A stretch of DNA of 64,000 nucleotides. Origin: Salvia splendens (lineage: Eukaryota > Streptophyta > Magnoliopsida > Lamiales > Lamiaceae). Made by a program: the position numbers and the translations under genes. Below, piece by piece: positions 45,901-58,500 of this stretch. The notes below the pieces were generated by a model that was not told the origin of the DNA, did no database searches, and was given only the letters and a program-made list of their open reading frames with translations. The stretch covers positions 7,230,729 through 7,294,728 of the forward strand of contig NC_056038.1 of NCBI RefSeq assembly GCF_004379255.2. The letters are read 5' to 3'. Each line of letters starts with the position of its first letter. Position 1 is the stretch's first letter.

Positions 45901-48900
45901 ATATCGAAAATCTAAGTGTAACGTTTAAATCATAATAATTCGTACTATTAAACTAAATACTGCAATTATTCAATTTATGTCCAAACCTAAGAAGAAAGTA
46001 GTAATTAACACATTTTCCCTAAAAACATCTTATATGAACGAAGTTAGGTTGGACCCTCAACTTGAAGATATCAAGACCAGAAATCACAAGTCTGTGGGTT
46101 TTCCTATACATGTTTAGTTTTTAGTTGAGACTTTTTGGGTATTGAGTCATTGTCTTAGTGTGATCGGTGTGCATCAGTGCATAAGTTTCTTTGTTATTTG
46201 AATTAATTTACATAATTTCTTGCCCTCCTAAAATTCATATATTTTGGTAGTTAGTTTGTTGCTTTTGACTTTTGTTCCTACTTTTGTTTAGTTGTTAGAA
46301 TTGTGGCTCAATAACTAAAGGTTCAAGCATTTGCTTGTCATATAAAAAATCAAAGACATGACAATACATCTACTTCAAGAAATATGAAAGATGACTATTG
46401 GAGGAAGAAAGTAACACTCTATGCTAATATTGGTGCATTGCATAAACCCCCACATCCATATATATTAAGAAAATACTACTAGTATACACAAAAAAAAAGA
46501 GAGAGAGAAAAACTTCATTAAATTTAAATGTGGAAAGAATATAAAAGTGAAAGTGGTAACAACGTGGTCGTGCGTGATTATGGATTAATCGGCAGGGAAA
46601 AAAACATAAAGCAACAAGAAAAACACAAAATAGGACAGTGAGGCGTAATTAGTTGTTAATTAATCTCTGACTAAATGTGTAAAACGCAATGTTAGAATAA
46701 GACATGAAATTATCCCTTTTGTTGCTTTTCTTTGTATTCACAACGCAACAAAATCCACACACCAAACTATGAAACTATACAGAACATAATTGAGCATTGT
46801 TCATGCACTTGGACAAAGTTTTTGTCTTCACACACTTTTCTAGTATTTTTTTCAAACAATTATGTGCGTAGTGATGACCTCATTTTGTGGCCACCATTTA
46901 ATCATTTATTACTATAATACCACAAAAAACCAAGCCAATTGCGACGGAATTATATAGAGTTAAAAGCATGGCAAATTATATAAATAACACCAAAATACCA
47001 TATTGCCCCTCAGATCTTACAACAATCTAGAATTTTCAAGTTAATCTCGATGCGACTTAACTCATAATTACTAAAGGGTGCATCATGTAGTAATGGTGTT
47101 TAGTTTATTGTAATAAAGGAGTCTTAACAATTCAAGCCATGTGCATATTGATACCAGAGTTGAATAAAGGGACGGTTGGAATTATTTATTGGCCAAATTA
47201 CGTGTATAACCTTGACTCATATAATTAATTAATTACTACTAAAAAGAATATTGTTATGGTATATTATCTTGCGTATGAACAATTGAAAATTGATCTTGCT
47301 TCCTGTGCATACTTTATTTTTTTTTAAAAAAAAACCTATTTTGGTTGAAACTTTTACTACGGGCATTTCATTACATTTAAAACAGTGCTTCATATTAGTA
47401 TGTTAAACTAGCTCAACAATTCTAAAATATTAAGTTTGGCTAAAATAAAAATACCTTTTATAACTATACGTAATTGGCTTAATTTTTTTTTATATTTGGA
47501 TGCAACTATAATATTATTTATCCTTTATTAAATATCCTTTTGGGATTAATAAGAATTTTAAGAAATAGGAGTATGAGTGAAAAAAAGTTAAATGTAATAG
47601 TATGAAACAATTTTGCATAATAATTTTATAATTCAATGTGGATAAAATAAGTTAGTAGAATGTGATAACAAGTCTAGTTATATTTTATTATTAACATAAT
47701 GCAATAACAAATCTAGTTATGCTCCTATGGAACTAAGAATCAATTGCATGCCTTGGATATCAAGTTCCAGTTAATCTCGCTCATATATGTCATGCATCAC
47801 TGAGCATTTAATTTCTGTTTTTTTTTAAAAAAAAATTATTCAAAATGGGTAATATTGTCAAAATGTTATTGCCTTTTCACCCCTAATAAATGAAGACGAC
47901 ATTATTCAATATAGTTGAGCATATCAGTTTATAATACAAAATATAACAGACCTCTTTAATATCAATACCAGTTAAACTATTAACATGTCTTGGCAATAAT
48001 GTCATCGTATTTTTACACTTATAGTATAATTGATCATATTAGTTTACAAAGCAAAACATACCAGTTAGTTCAAATTAACATCATTATCATTTAAAACTTT
48101 AAACATATTCTAGTAAAAACTTTATCATATTTTACACTAATGACATAATTTTTCAAATTCAAAACATATGAATAAGTAGTATTGAATATCGATATCAGTT
48201 AAAGATATACGAACAACCTACATGCCTACACCATTTATCTTACAATTCAATAATCTGGATTGATTCTTAGTTCTTAGATTAAGTTTTGACATTAGCGGAT
48301 CATCACCCTATATATGCGATATGTCTACATACTAAGTATGATACTAACATGCTTGCATTTGGGGTCTAAATTTAAAACTGAAAGTACAAAAATAGAGTGT
48401 GATGTTTTTTTGAAAATCTAATGCTTCGAAATAAAACGTAACTTTGTTCTTGTGGTTCATTCATTAATTAGCATTTCCATGAACCTATAAAAGGTTGCCA
48501 ATATAAAAAAATTTCCCGTACATATAAAATACCCTTGTTCTCGTTTTGGCCGATTTCTTAGTATACACATAGCACTAAGTTAGTAGTATTTGTTTTACTA
48601 ATTGGTGTGTTAATTCTTTTCATATGATATCAACTTTTCGTGTGTTGTGTAAGTTAATTTTCATAGTCAGACATCAATTAGGTTTCTGTTTTGTGTATAA
48701 TTTTTGATAAACAAGTAACCAATTAACGAATTTGTCAGATGGCATAGATATCAATTTTAAAGTTTTAACTTACTCAAGAAGTGTCGTAGGTCAAACTTTG
48801 AAATTAGCAACGATTTCAATTTCAGTGATTTAGATTGCTTTGTATTTTGGTACACTGCATTTAGTGGATTCATTGGATCATTTCACACACTCGAAATAAA

Positions 48901-51290
48901 TACTGTTGGATCATTTAATGGTTGATCAGATTGATTTTCACATGAAATAATATTTTTTTTATTAATACCGGTACTTTTTTTTAATTACTGTATGTATAGT
49001 ATTATAATTTGGTCCATGGTTATAAAACAATAAGGTATTTTTTTTATCTGAACTTCCGTTTGTATGAGTGTATTTAAAGTCAATCTACGTGATTGTATTC
49101 ATAAATACAGTACACAATATTGGAATAATTTTTTGTCAAGTAGGAGTAGTATAAAATACAGAAGATCTTATAATAATAATGTGTCTGGCGTTGAGGTCTT
49201 TGAGAATGTAGAATACATGTACACCACCAGCATAAATTAATTAATTTAGAGAAACAAAAGAAAGATGGTAGAAGAGGATGAATTAGTAAAAGACAAAAGG
49301 GAAATAGTGAGAAGAGAAAATGATTTGATCTAAAAAGAACATATGCTTAAATAAGAGAGGCTAGTAGGTGAAATTGACCCCAAATTGCAGAACAAGCCAA
49401 AACGCTGTTCCCAGTTGTTGACCTAACACACTAGAGGCCAAATTCTTTGTGAGCCCCCACCTCTCATTTATTAACTCTCTAACAAATTTCAATTATCCAT
49501 CACACTAATTAATTTTTAATTTATGTCCATGCCAAATTACTCAATCAATTCAATCTACTAGGAGTATTACTTTAAAATTTGATTTTTCAAAAGAGTGATG
49601 CTAAATGGCCATAATGTGGCCGGCCATAAAGAGTTAATTTAGTCCATTTACATGTATAAAAAAATTAGAATTACCGATATAAACTTATATGTGTGTGAAT
49701 GGATTTGTAAGTTGATACTTATCTTTGAATTCCATTACGTAAAACACATTAATATCACGATTTACTGTATACGTTGAGCAACAATCAAGAAATGACAGTA
49801 GTAATAAGTTGAGCAAAAACTACGAAAGAGCAACACTAACATGTTGAGCAACATATAATGAAGATGATATAAAAGTAAAATCAAGTAGTATTAAACCAAA
49901 AATTTGAAAAAAAATCAAATTTTTTTGTTATTTAATTAATTTATGGCTGGTCATAATGTGGCCGCATAACTTTATTCTTTTCAAAAATTTAAAAATATAT
50001 TTAGTTTACGACAAATAACATAATGACAAGTGTCGTGGAGGTAAATGTTTGGTGTGTGAGTGTGTGTGGCACATGCTTAGCCACCACACCTCCATATACG
50101 ACAACCAATCACTAATTTCCGACCACTGTCCCTCCACTTTCTTAATTACAACTATTATTGTAATTTACACTAATTACATTTCTCCCTTTTATTTTTCTTT
50201 GTTGGTACCTTCATACACATTTCACATAGTACTATAAGCAAGCTTGTCTCATTTTGTAATTCTGTCTCGCGTTATCTTTATAAATATACTACTCCCTTTG
50301 CTGTCTCGCACAAAATAAAAATACTTTGCATTTTAATCCGACAATCCAGTGATTTTATTTCGATCAACTAAAATAGCCAAATTAATAATTTCAAATGTGT
50401 CTTGTCGCTGACTAAACAACCTAAAATTATAATAATACGAAAATCAAACGGAAGTGAACTTAGCTGTCTTAAAAAGTCGCCAATCTTTATTGGACACTTG
50501 TCCAGAATAATTAAAAGTGCCCAAATTAATGTTGCTGTTAGGTGTGTTAAGTGAGTTGGCTCAACCATTGAATTTGAATGCATTTTGGGCACAAACATTA
50601 TTATTTTTTTATTTTTTATTTAATTTTGTAAATAAGAAATATGATGATATCACACCTATGTTTGGGATAGAAAGGTGGAAAACATAGCTGCGTGGAGTCG
50701 TGGACTTGGAAGGCATTATCCCAAAAGACAGCACGTCTAAAGGAATAGAATCTTAGGATTACTATATTCAACTGTGCCCTTTTTTATTACAACATCTATA
50801 TCTCATTTCTTATTTTATTTTTCTTCTTCTTTTTCAAACAAACAGATGCCCACTAAGACTTGACTTTAAACAACGCATCTTTTTAATATTTACTTTATTG
50901 GTATTAATTACTAGCACTTTTATTTAGTGTCTATTGGGGTTGTAATAAATCAACATTAATATAGTACTACTATTGTTCAAAGTTCAAATCTTAAGTTTGA
51001 GGATTCAGAATTGAGACCATGTTAAGAGTTAGGAATAAAGTTGCGTCCGTGATCGATAAAATAAAGTATGATTCAAACCATAAATGCGAAAAATAATGTG
51101 ACTCAATATTAAAAGTGGAAAAACTCTCACGGATCATAAAGGAAAAACTAAATCATTATTAAATAAATAAAAAGGATCGAAAGGATATCTAAAAAATCAC
51201 AAAAACATTCAGGAGCTTAAATTAAATTTGTAAGTACCATGTATAAATATAATTGAACATCGTATGATTTTAAAAAATAATCTTTTATTG
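42921..51290. other. Gene desert downstream of NDX
   Basis: 8.4 kb of AT-rich DNA with no frame, splice pattern or protein similarity I can support. A C-run (near 43364) and poly-A/T runs are common. One MITE (49589-49981) is recognisable, and worn Stowaway-like ends appear near 45352 and 50290. The first few hundred bases are NDX 3' UTR. Confidence 0.6.
49589..49981. mobile_element. MITE with GGCC-rich inverted ends
   Basis: The left arm containing ATGGCCATAATGTGGCC and GGCCATAAA pairs with the right arm TTTATGGCTGGTCATAATG and GTGGCCGCAT. It is about 390 bp, AT-rich inside, without ORFs. The superfamily is not assigned because no target duplication is clear. Confidence 0.65.
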
Positions 51291-51293
51291 CAT

Positions 51294-53214
51294 GTTGTGG
51301 CCATAAACAACGCTGTTCCTATACCGTTCCTTAAACCACTATTTGAGGGCCCCACTGTACTTTTTTACTCCATTCCTTAACTAAGGAACGGAACCTGCAA
51401 CCCTCCGTTCCTTAACCGTTCCTTAAATTACTATTCATTCAATTTCATTTTTTTTATTTCCAACCCAATTCAATTTAAATAAACACACTTTAATAAAAAA
51501 ACAAACACACTTTATTAAAAAACACACAACATTAAAAAAAATTCAACTTAACCTTAAAAAAAATAAAAAACACACAATTAAACGTGGGAAAATAAAAAAA
51601 CTACTCCGCCGGCGAATCATCCTCCGGAGGCGGTTGAGGTTTAGGGGGAGGAGGAAGACCAAGAATTCCTGCCATATGCACAATTCCGTTCCACCAGGCC
51701 GTGAATTGGGCGTACGAGAAGCGGGAAGTGTCCGCCATTGTGGCGGTTATGTACGCCACCATAAGTGTGTCCGAGCCTCCCCGCGAGCCCGATCCCGAGG
51801 CCGACTGGCTTGATTCGCCTCGGCCCTTCCTCGCTCTAGCCGCCTTCGCCGCCTTCGTCCCTTGCGGCCGACGGCGCCCACGGTTGGATCCCCCGTATTC
51901 GTCGGGCGTTGGATCCCCCGTACCCCCAAACACCTGCGGTTCACCCTCGCTGGCCTCACCGGTGTCACCAGACGAGTAGTTGCCGCTCGCCGTGTGCTTC
52001 GTGCGCTTTGAGGTTGAGCCCGAGCTCGAGCGGACACCGCCGGCCCACCTTTCCTTGTCCTTGACGAGCTGCAAAATATCAACATATTTGAACTGTAGAC
52101 CGGTGTCCTGGTAGAAGACGCGCAAAGCCGCCCTCAGAATGTCGGCGCCCGAAGCTCCGCTTTGGTAGTTCGCCGCTTCGGCCGAGTAGATGCCGCAAAA
52201 TTTTTTGACCTGTGCGTCGACTCGGCCAAAGTGAGCACGGAGCATTGTATATTTGCGCTTCCGGGCCACTTTCGGCTTAGTCTGGTGGTAGACATCACGG
52301 ACCTTTTCCCAGAAGCACTTGGCGGCTTGTTGGTTCCCGACGATGGGATCGTACGAGACGGTGAGCCAGGCGGTGTACACCGCCTTAGTTTCTTCGTTGT
52401 TGTACGGATGCCGGCCCAGATCCTCCAGTTCCTCCTCCTCCTCCTCCTCCTCCTCGGGTGCCTCAGACGCAGCCCTAGAGCTTCCACCGCCTCGGCTTCC
52501 TCCCTGGGTGGGTTCAACGGGGATATCCTCCCGAATCTGGGATAAACCCTGAGAAAGCCGCGAGCCGGGTGGTCGAGCGTAGGCATCCACATCGAAAGTG
52601 GGTGGTTGGTACCCACCCGGCGTCGCCGACCCCTGGGTGCCCGGTGTCGACGACCCGGAACCACCAAATGTGTTGTACATGGTCTCCCAATCGCCGAACG
52701 CGTTGAGATCCCACCCACCGGAGCCGCCACCGCCGTAATTCCCGTCGCCGGACATTTTGTGAAGGAGATTGAAATAGAAAATTGGAGAGGAATTGATGTT
52801 GGTTTAGGAAGAGTAGATGTGTAGTTGTGTGTGTGAAATGTAATAAATTAGGTGTATTTATAGAATAAGAAAATAAAAATAAAAATTAAAAAAATTAAAA
52901 AAAGTTAAAAAAAACAGTAATATTACTGTTAACAAAATTTTTTAAAAAAAAAAATCAATTTTTTAAAAAAAATTAATTATTGCGTCATCGCTGACGTGTC
53001 CCACTCGCGGGCCGGCGAGTGGGATGCACGCACGAAGCGGGGAGCGCCACGTCGCCCCAGCGCGTGGCGGCACAAGCCGTGCCGCGTTCCGTGCCATCGG
53101 CACCCGGAACGGAATGGGAGCGGAATGGTGCGCCGCAACGCGTTCCGCGACGAAACCGTTCCGGCGGAACGGCACACGGAACGCCGGCGACACGCGTTGC
53201 GGGTGCCCTGAAGA
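51294..53214 (-). mobile_element. PIF/Harbinger-type element with ORF1 only
   Basis: Candidate ends GGCCATAAACAACGCTGTTC (left) and, reversed, GGGCACCCGCAACGCGTGTC (right) share GGxCA and CAACGC. They enclose one intact ORF and no DDE transposase. The right 230 bases are exceptionally CpG-rich with fold-back words such as CCGTTCCGGCGGAACGG, while the left 300 bases are AT-rich with GTTCCTTAA repeats. I found no clean TTA/TAA target duplication, so the borders are approximate. Confidence 0.6.
51601..52755 (-). CDS. PIF/Harbinger ORF1-type Myb/SANT-like protein
   Basis: An intact single-exon frame of 384 aa. A Gly/Ser/Pro-rich N-terminus is followed by a Glu run (about residues 100-109) encoded by CTC/GAG repeats. 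The conserved core (about 115-240) reads like a trihelix/Myb-like DNA-binding region: TKAVYTAWLTVSYDPIVGNQ, FWEKVRDVYHQTKP, LRAHFGRVDAQVKKFCGIY, then DILQLVKDKERW. A Ser/Arg/Gly-rich basic stretch follows. This core is common in plant proteins mis-annotated as glutathione S-transferase T3-like, which I take to be the accessory ORF1 of PIF/Harbinger transposons; in related elements ORF1 helps the DDE transposase bind and enter the nucleus. No GST fold is present. It is GC-rich compared with the surrounding desert. No transposase lies in the window, so it is non-autonomous or possibly co-opted. Confidence 0.8.
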   Translation of the reverse strand: MSGDGNYGGGGSGGWDLNAFGDWETMYNTFGGSGSSTPGTQGSATPGGYQPPTFDVDAYARPPGSRLSQGLSQIREDIPVEPTQGGSRGGGSSRAASEAPEEEEEEEEELEDLGRHPYNNEETKAVYTAWLTVSYDPIVGNQQAAKCFWEKVRDVYHQTKPKVARKRKYTMLRAHFGRVDAQVKKFCGIYSAEAANYQSGASGADILRAALRVFYQDTGLQFKYVDILQLVKDKERWAGGVRSSSGSTSKRTKHTASGNYSSGDTGEASEGEPQVFGGTGDPTPDEYGGSNRGRRRPQGTKAAKAARARKGRGESSQSASGSGSRGGSDTLMVAYITATMADTSRFSYAQFTAWWNGIVHMAGILGLPPPPKPQPPPEDDSPAE

Positions 53215-54659
53215 TGATTGTCACGAATTGAAAGAATTCAAAGTTTGTCTCGAGTTTTTTTTTTACAAATTATGTAATAAATGAACTAGCTTGATATAAA
53301 TAGGGTGAAACATGAAATTAAGAAAGAAAAAGCGACTGATCTAATAGTACAAAAACGTGTCAAATAGCCAAGGTTTATTTCGATTAGCTAGCTTGGAATT
53401 TGAACATTTATAGGAGTATATTTTATTTGAGAGCTATATTAAGCTAATAAAATATCAAATCCGAATAACGCTTATTCAAATCAACCTTAATTGACATGCT
53501 CCCATAAAATTACACAATCACGAGCATAGTGAGATCAATCTATAAAAATCCATAAAAATAAATATGTCATTTCTTTCTTAAAAGACTTACAGAATATACA
53601 CAAAATTCATAATTTGACTTTGGATATTAAAAAAAAACAGACTATATAGAAGCTAGCTAGAAAGCAGGCTAGTTGATGCAGAAAATGGATTCGGACTATG
53701 GGTAATAGAGATATGTATTGTAATGAAAGTGATTTTTACTTTTTGCTCATGTTGTAACGAACAAATGGAAAAATCTTTTGCTTCTGCAAGAGAAAATAGA
53801 GCAATCAATCATCCAGATTTCTTACCTATTATGTTTCATTTCCCCCTACCAAACGAATCACAAATATAAATGCATGCTCCAAGTCATTTGGAGATTGCTC
53901 TACACATAATTTCATGTAATTATAGACAGAGATTTTATATATTTAGGTAGTTAATTACTATAAGATCCATTTACTAAAATCAAACAACCCTTTTACGGCC
54001 TAAAATCCCATGTTAATTTCTAACACAATCGCAAAAATCCTTCCCCTCAAAAACAAATATGGGTCTCTTTCATTTTAAGAGATTATTTCATATTTTTAAT
54101 TAGGTTTTGGGGAACATCTATAAATTGTGTATGGGAACAATTTGCATGGGACAAAATTTTGTAGCTATGTTGGAATTATATTAATGGAATACTCCATATT
54201 TCCATTTTCTCGCGTGATCTTCACATACCAGATTTTTGTTGGTTTCCAAGGGGTCTACTTTAGAAGTTAGAACCCATCCATCATTGTACTCAGAATAAAC
54301 GATTTTTTATAATTTGCACTCACACCTCTAAATTTACAACTTCTTAACAAAACCACGAGAATCAAGACACCTTGCATCATTGTGATATAAAAAATGATTT
54401 GAAAATAAAAACCATACGAATACCTGAACTCTTCCAGCATTGTTAAGGTTTTAGTCGTATTTTTAATCTAGGGTCAAATTTTTCTGTCTAGTTGATAGAA
54501 AGCTAGAAAGGGGGGTAGAGCGGAAAATTCGTTAATAGATGGGTGTAAGTGCAATTTAGCACTTAATTTATGCTATCAAGGATTGAATTTGAGGCGATCT
54601 AAACCAAAAATCTTGGACTTCCCTGCAAAATGTCTAAATTAAAATAAGGAAGCCATGTT
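53215..54659. other. Intergenic AT-rich DNA
   Basis: 1.4 kb without supported genes, RNA genes or clear repeats. Confidence 0.55.
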
Positions 54660-55160
54660 TCGAAGCTCTGGCCTACAAAGACGCGGTCCCACTACTTAAT
54701 CCCCTAAAAACACGAAAGCGGGCCCCGCCGTCCCTTCCCCTCACGCGGGACCCACGTGCGTCCAGCACGTGTCAGTCAAAATTTTCTTCTTTTTTTTTTT
54801 TTTATATATTTTTCGATTTTAAATTTTGACAATCCAATCCCAGAGCACGACAAAATTCAAAGCACCTCTCAGGAATTAAAAAAAAAAGAAAAAACAAACA
54901 AATAAATAAAATAGAAGCTGGGGGGTGTGAGTGTGAATGGGGGCGGCGAGAGAGGAGCGAAAATAAAGGCCGTGGGCCCCACGTCCGGGTTTCTGACAAA
55001 AAACATGCCGTCACGCGTTTGGCGCTACGCGACAAAAGACGTGTCGCGTGCTGTGATTTCCGGCGATAGGGAAGGGCATAATGGTCAGTACAGACGAGGA
55101 GCTCCGCCCTGATGCCACGTGTGCGTCCGAAGGGTGGAATTTGCGCTTTTATTTACGTAT
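54660..55160. promoter_or_regulatory. GC-rich patch with three G-boxes, no gene attached
   Basis: Perfect CACGTG cores at 54753-54758, 54766-54771 and 55116-55121, two of them in ACGTGTC/ACGTGTG contexts like ABA-response elements, plus GGGCCC at 54720 and about 54975 and many CpGs. The layout looks like a plant promoter with leader, but no conserved coding exon follows on either strand. It may be a relic promoter or serve an unannotated transcript. Confidence 0.4.
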
Positions 55161-55299
55161 TTTTCTGTGTGAATGCACAAGCCCTTTTGGCTACTTCCAA
55201 AACATCTTTTTCTTTTACCTTTTGGAATTATTCGGGAAATTCCTCGTGGTTACCATGTGACAATTTGGAGCGTTTGGATTCAAAATTAGGCCATCTTTA

Positions 55300-55582
55300 G
55301 GGTGTCCACTATGGGGGCGGACAGCCCCTCCCACCGCCGCGCTGCCGCGTCAGCCGCGGCTACTGCAATAGACAGCCGCGGCTATAGCCCCACTCCTTCT
55401 CTCTCTGCCACCCTCAGCCGCGTCCTCGCCCCGCACGCGGCTATCCTGCATCCGCCGCCTCCCTCCCCCCTCGCCGCGTCCGCCTCCGGGGCGGACAACT
55501 CCGCCACTATAAGGCGCCCCGCTTCCACCCCGCTTTCGCCCCAAACGCGGCGTCCGCCGCGTCCACATTATAGTGGACGCTC
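55300..55582. mobile_element. PIF/Harbinger (Tourist-like) MITE, GC-rich
   Basis: The ends GGGTGTCCACTATGGGGG and, reversed, GAGCGTCCACTATAATGTGG share GTCCACTAT. TTA flanks both sides (55297-55299 and 55583-55585). 283 bp, packed with CCGCCGCG words and a GCCGCGGCT palindrome. Frames inside are composition artefacts. Confidence 0.85.
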
Positions 55583-58500
55583 TTAGTTTTACTTTCCTAA
55601 ATAATTTACATGGAAATTATTGTACCCATAAGTTAGCTAGGCTAATACTCCATTTCTTTTAGGGTTATTAGCATGTAAAGAAAAAATAATACTACTACTT
55701 AATATCATGAATTGCATATCAATTTTTGAATTTGGTATGACAAGAGACCAAATTTTTTGTCATGGTTTGTCATGGTTTAAGTGAATCAACTCCGCCACCT
55801 TAAATTGCCTAGACCATAGGAGTCCAAGAGCCTTATAATACATGTTAGACAAGTCTACAATATTAATTGGTTTTCCACTTGTAGATTGAAAATAAATACG
55901 AGATCCAATATCAATACTTTTGACCACTACATAAGTTATAGGACATATATTCATTGAAAACCACATACTATAGGTGTAAATTCAATTGATTTAATTGAGA
56001 GGGAAAACGATAGACCAAGTCTTAGAAATATATAGGCTAGGCCGACTAAATGGGAGAAATATTATTTCTCACATGATAACGAATTAAAATGTTGCGTGGT
56101 AGTGTCACGATATTAGGAGCTGTAGAGTTATTATTTTTATGTAGACATAGTTGCAAATTCATAAGGATTGGATATTTCGTTATCAGTGTCTCTAATTAAT
56201 TTATCATTCTACTAGTTTATTTTTACGTTATGAGTTTAGGGGCATAGTGGTTCATTCTAAAAAAGAAATAGTATTAGCAACGAAGATAAAAATAATATTT
56301 CAACCATTCATAGAAATTAATGATTTATAACATTTGTTGGAAAAAATAAAGATATTAGCTTGGTGCCCAAGAAAGATTTTAGCTTGGAGTCCAAGAATAG
56401 GTTGATTACATACTAGAATTAAATTTGTTCCATGGAACAAGTCTTACCATGTGTACATACTTTGTAATACCCTATACATGGTACATATCATTAAATAAAA
56501 TCATCAAGCTATTACCGTGAATTACATTCTTCCTTCACCTAATGGTAAAAAAACCCTAATGATGTCTATAGCATTCAAGATGGTATCAGAGCGAGTTGAC
56601 GACTGTGGACCAAACTTAACTAATTCAATAATATATCTAAATTGAAACAAAAAAATGATTGTTCTAACAATATATCTAGGCTTTAAATTTAGGCTACTGG
56701 TACAATTGATTGAAAGATCTCATCGCTCTAAGATTCACCTTGAAGGTTTGAGAGGGATGGTGTTGGCAATTGAAACTAAAATGTAAAAATGTAACTATTC
56801 CATGTTATCTAAAGAGAGAACTAAAATTAGAGTACTATATAAATCTCATGGATCTCTCCTATCATGAAATGATTTTAGGATATATCCCATGAATTTCTAT
56901 CAACATTAACAAAAAAGAAAAAAAACTATTTTGTCACTCACAATATTTAAATCAAATTTATTAAAAATCATCTAGCACTTTTAAGCCGTTAAGCCAATCA
57001 TTTGTTGATGGATGTAGCATCATTTCTTATATGTGTAGAGCATTCTCCAAATATAAGGTATATTTAGCATTATTGCACCATTTTTTTGTGTCGTCGTTTT
57101 GTCTTTTTACTAAGATTTTTACAAAATTGCATATCAATGTAAAATAAAATGTTAGTAGTGCATAATTTCCGCAACATATAAAATAACATGAAGTGTTGCT
57201 GCAAGGGTATTTTGGGAACAATGACTACCATTTTCATAATTTTAACTTTTATCCGAATGTATATACATAATATATATAAACTATAAAATTGAATTATTTC
57301 CTTATAAAATTTACCTTTGATAGAATAGGGTATTTTGGATTTATATACTTTCCTTTTACAATATGCCTTTGGCTAGAATAGGGTATTTTCTCTTGTTAGT
57401 CGTACTTATATTTCTATCATCTTTTTCCACTGTATTATTAGGAGCTAGGAGGCATGTAATTTTCTTTTTATATTTCTTAGTACTTTTTAATTTTCCATAT
57501 TTATAATCTACGAAAAGACAATGCCTATTATGTGGCGTTAAGACATCAACATTCGACATCGTCTATGTAGAGACGAACTTTGCAAATTAGACAAATAGAT
57601 AGGTACACAAGGAAATATGGAGTAATTCAATTATTAATTAATTACTTATTAGAAAATTCTATGTTCATAAATCATAGTAATCGACAATGGGGGAAATGTA
57701 TTTTTATTGAACTTCACGAACAATATTACATTCTTTCGATTAGTCATAGCAATCTATTACATGGTGGAAAACAATTTGTCTTCGAAATTGATACTCTATT
57801 CTATTGAGTTGTCTTTTCTATTGAAATGGCTAAGAAAACTAGAAGAAATTGAGAAAATATACAAAAATGAAACAAAAATGGGTGCAACTAGTAACACGCT
57901 AAAAACAAAATTGCCAAAAGTTAGTTTGGCGTTAGCCCTTTTTTAAATTACTTTTTAATAAACTTTTTTGCTTGCGGCAAAGATAACTTCTTTAACAATA
58001 TTTTACATTATATTTTTACTACAATTTGCCACTATTATTTCATAGAAAGTGAGGTCACAGGTACTATTATTGCTATTTTTTCTGCCTAAAACCATTTAAC
58101 TTCTGTACTTTCTAATATTTTTTATATATTATCATGTGGAGTACTTTTTTTGCTAAATTATATAGTCGTCTTAGATATTGTGCAGAAGTTAGATTCATGA
58201 TATTGAATTTAATCTTTACACTTTGACTTATAGCCAAATTATGTTATGTTTTCTAAATATAAAGATGAATTTTTAACATAAACAAAAGTTTATAAAAAGG
58301 ACTTAGTTTTTATTCACAAAAGTAAGGGCCGCAATTCAAACAAAAGCACTGACGAAATTAAGAAACATAAGACAAATAATGTTTTAGTTAAAAAATTAAC
58401 ATAGTACTAGTAGTAATTTACAATACATAATCACTCAAAGAATATAGGCTCTTTAGAGTTTTCACATATCTGCAGCATTTTACTAAAATCTCGGTAATGA

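Noticed and set aside
51601..52755. Glutathione S-transferase T3-like annotation for the 384-aa protein
   Set aside because: No thioredoxin or GST fold motifs; the core matches the Myb-like ORF1 of PIF/Harbinger elements that carries this misleading label in databases.
54802..55112. Open frames on both strands of the G-box patch
   Set aside because: Low-complexity, no recognisable domain or splice structure; treated as regulatory-like DNA instead.
55302..55586. 94-codon Ser/Ala/Pro-rich frame
   Set aside because: It coincides with a GC-rich Tourist-like MITE bounded by TTA duplications, so it is compositional.
57322..57390. Repeated TAGAATAGGGTATTTT, two copies about 50 bases apart
   Set aside because: Too short and isolated to assign to an element; chance or a small local duplication.
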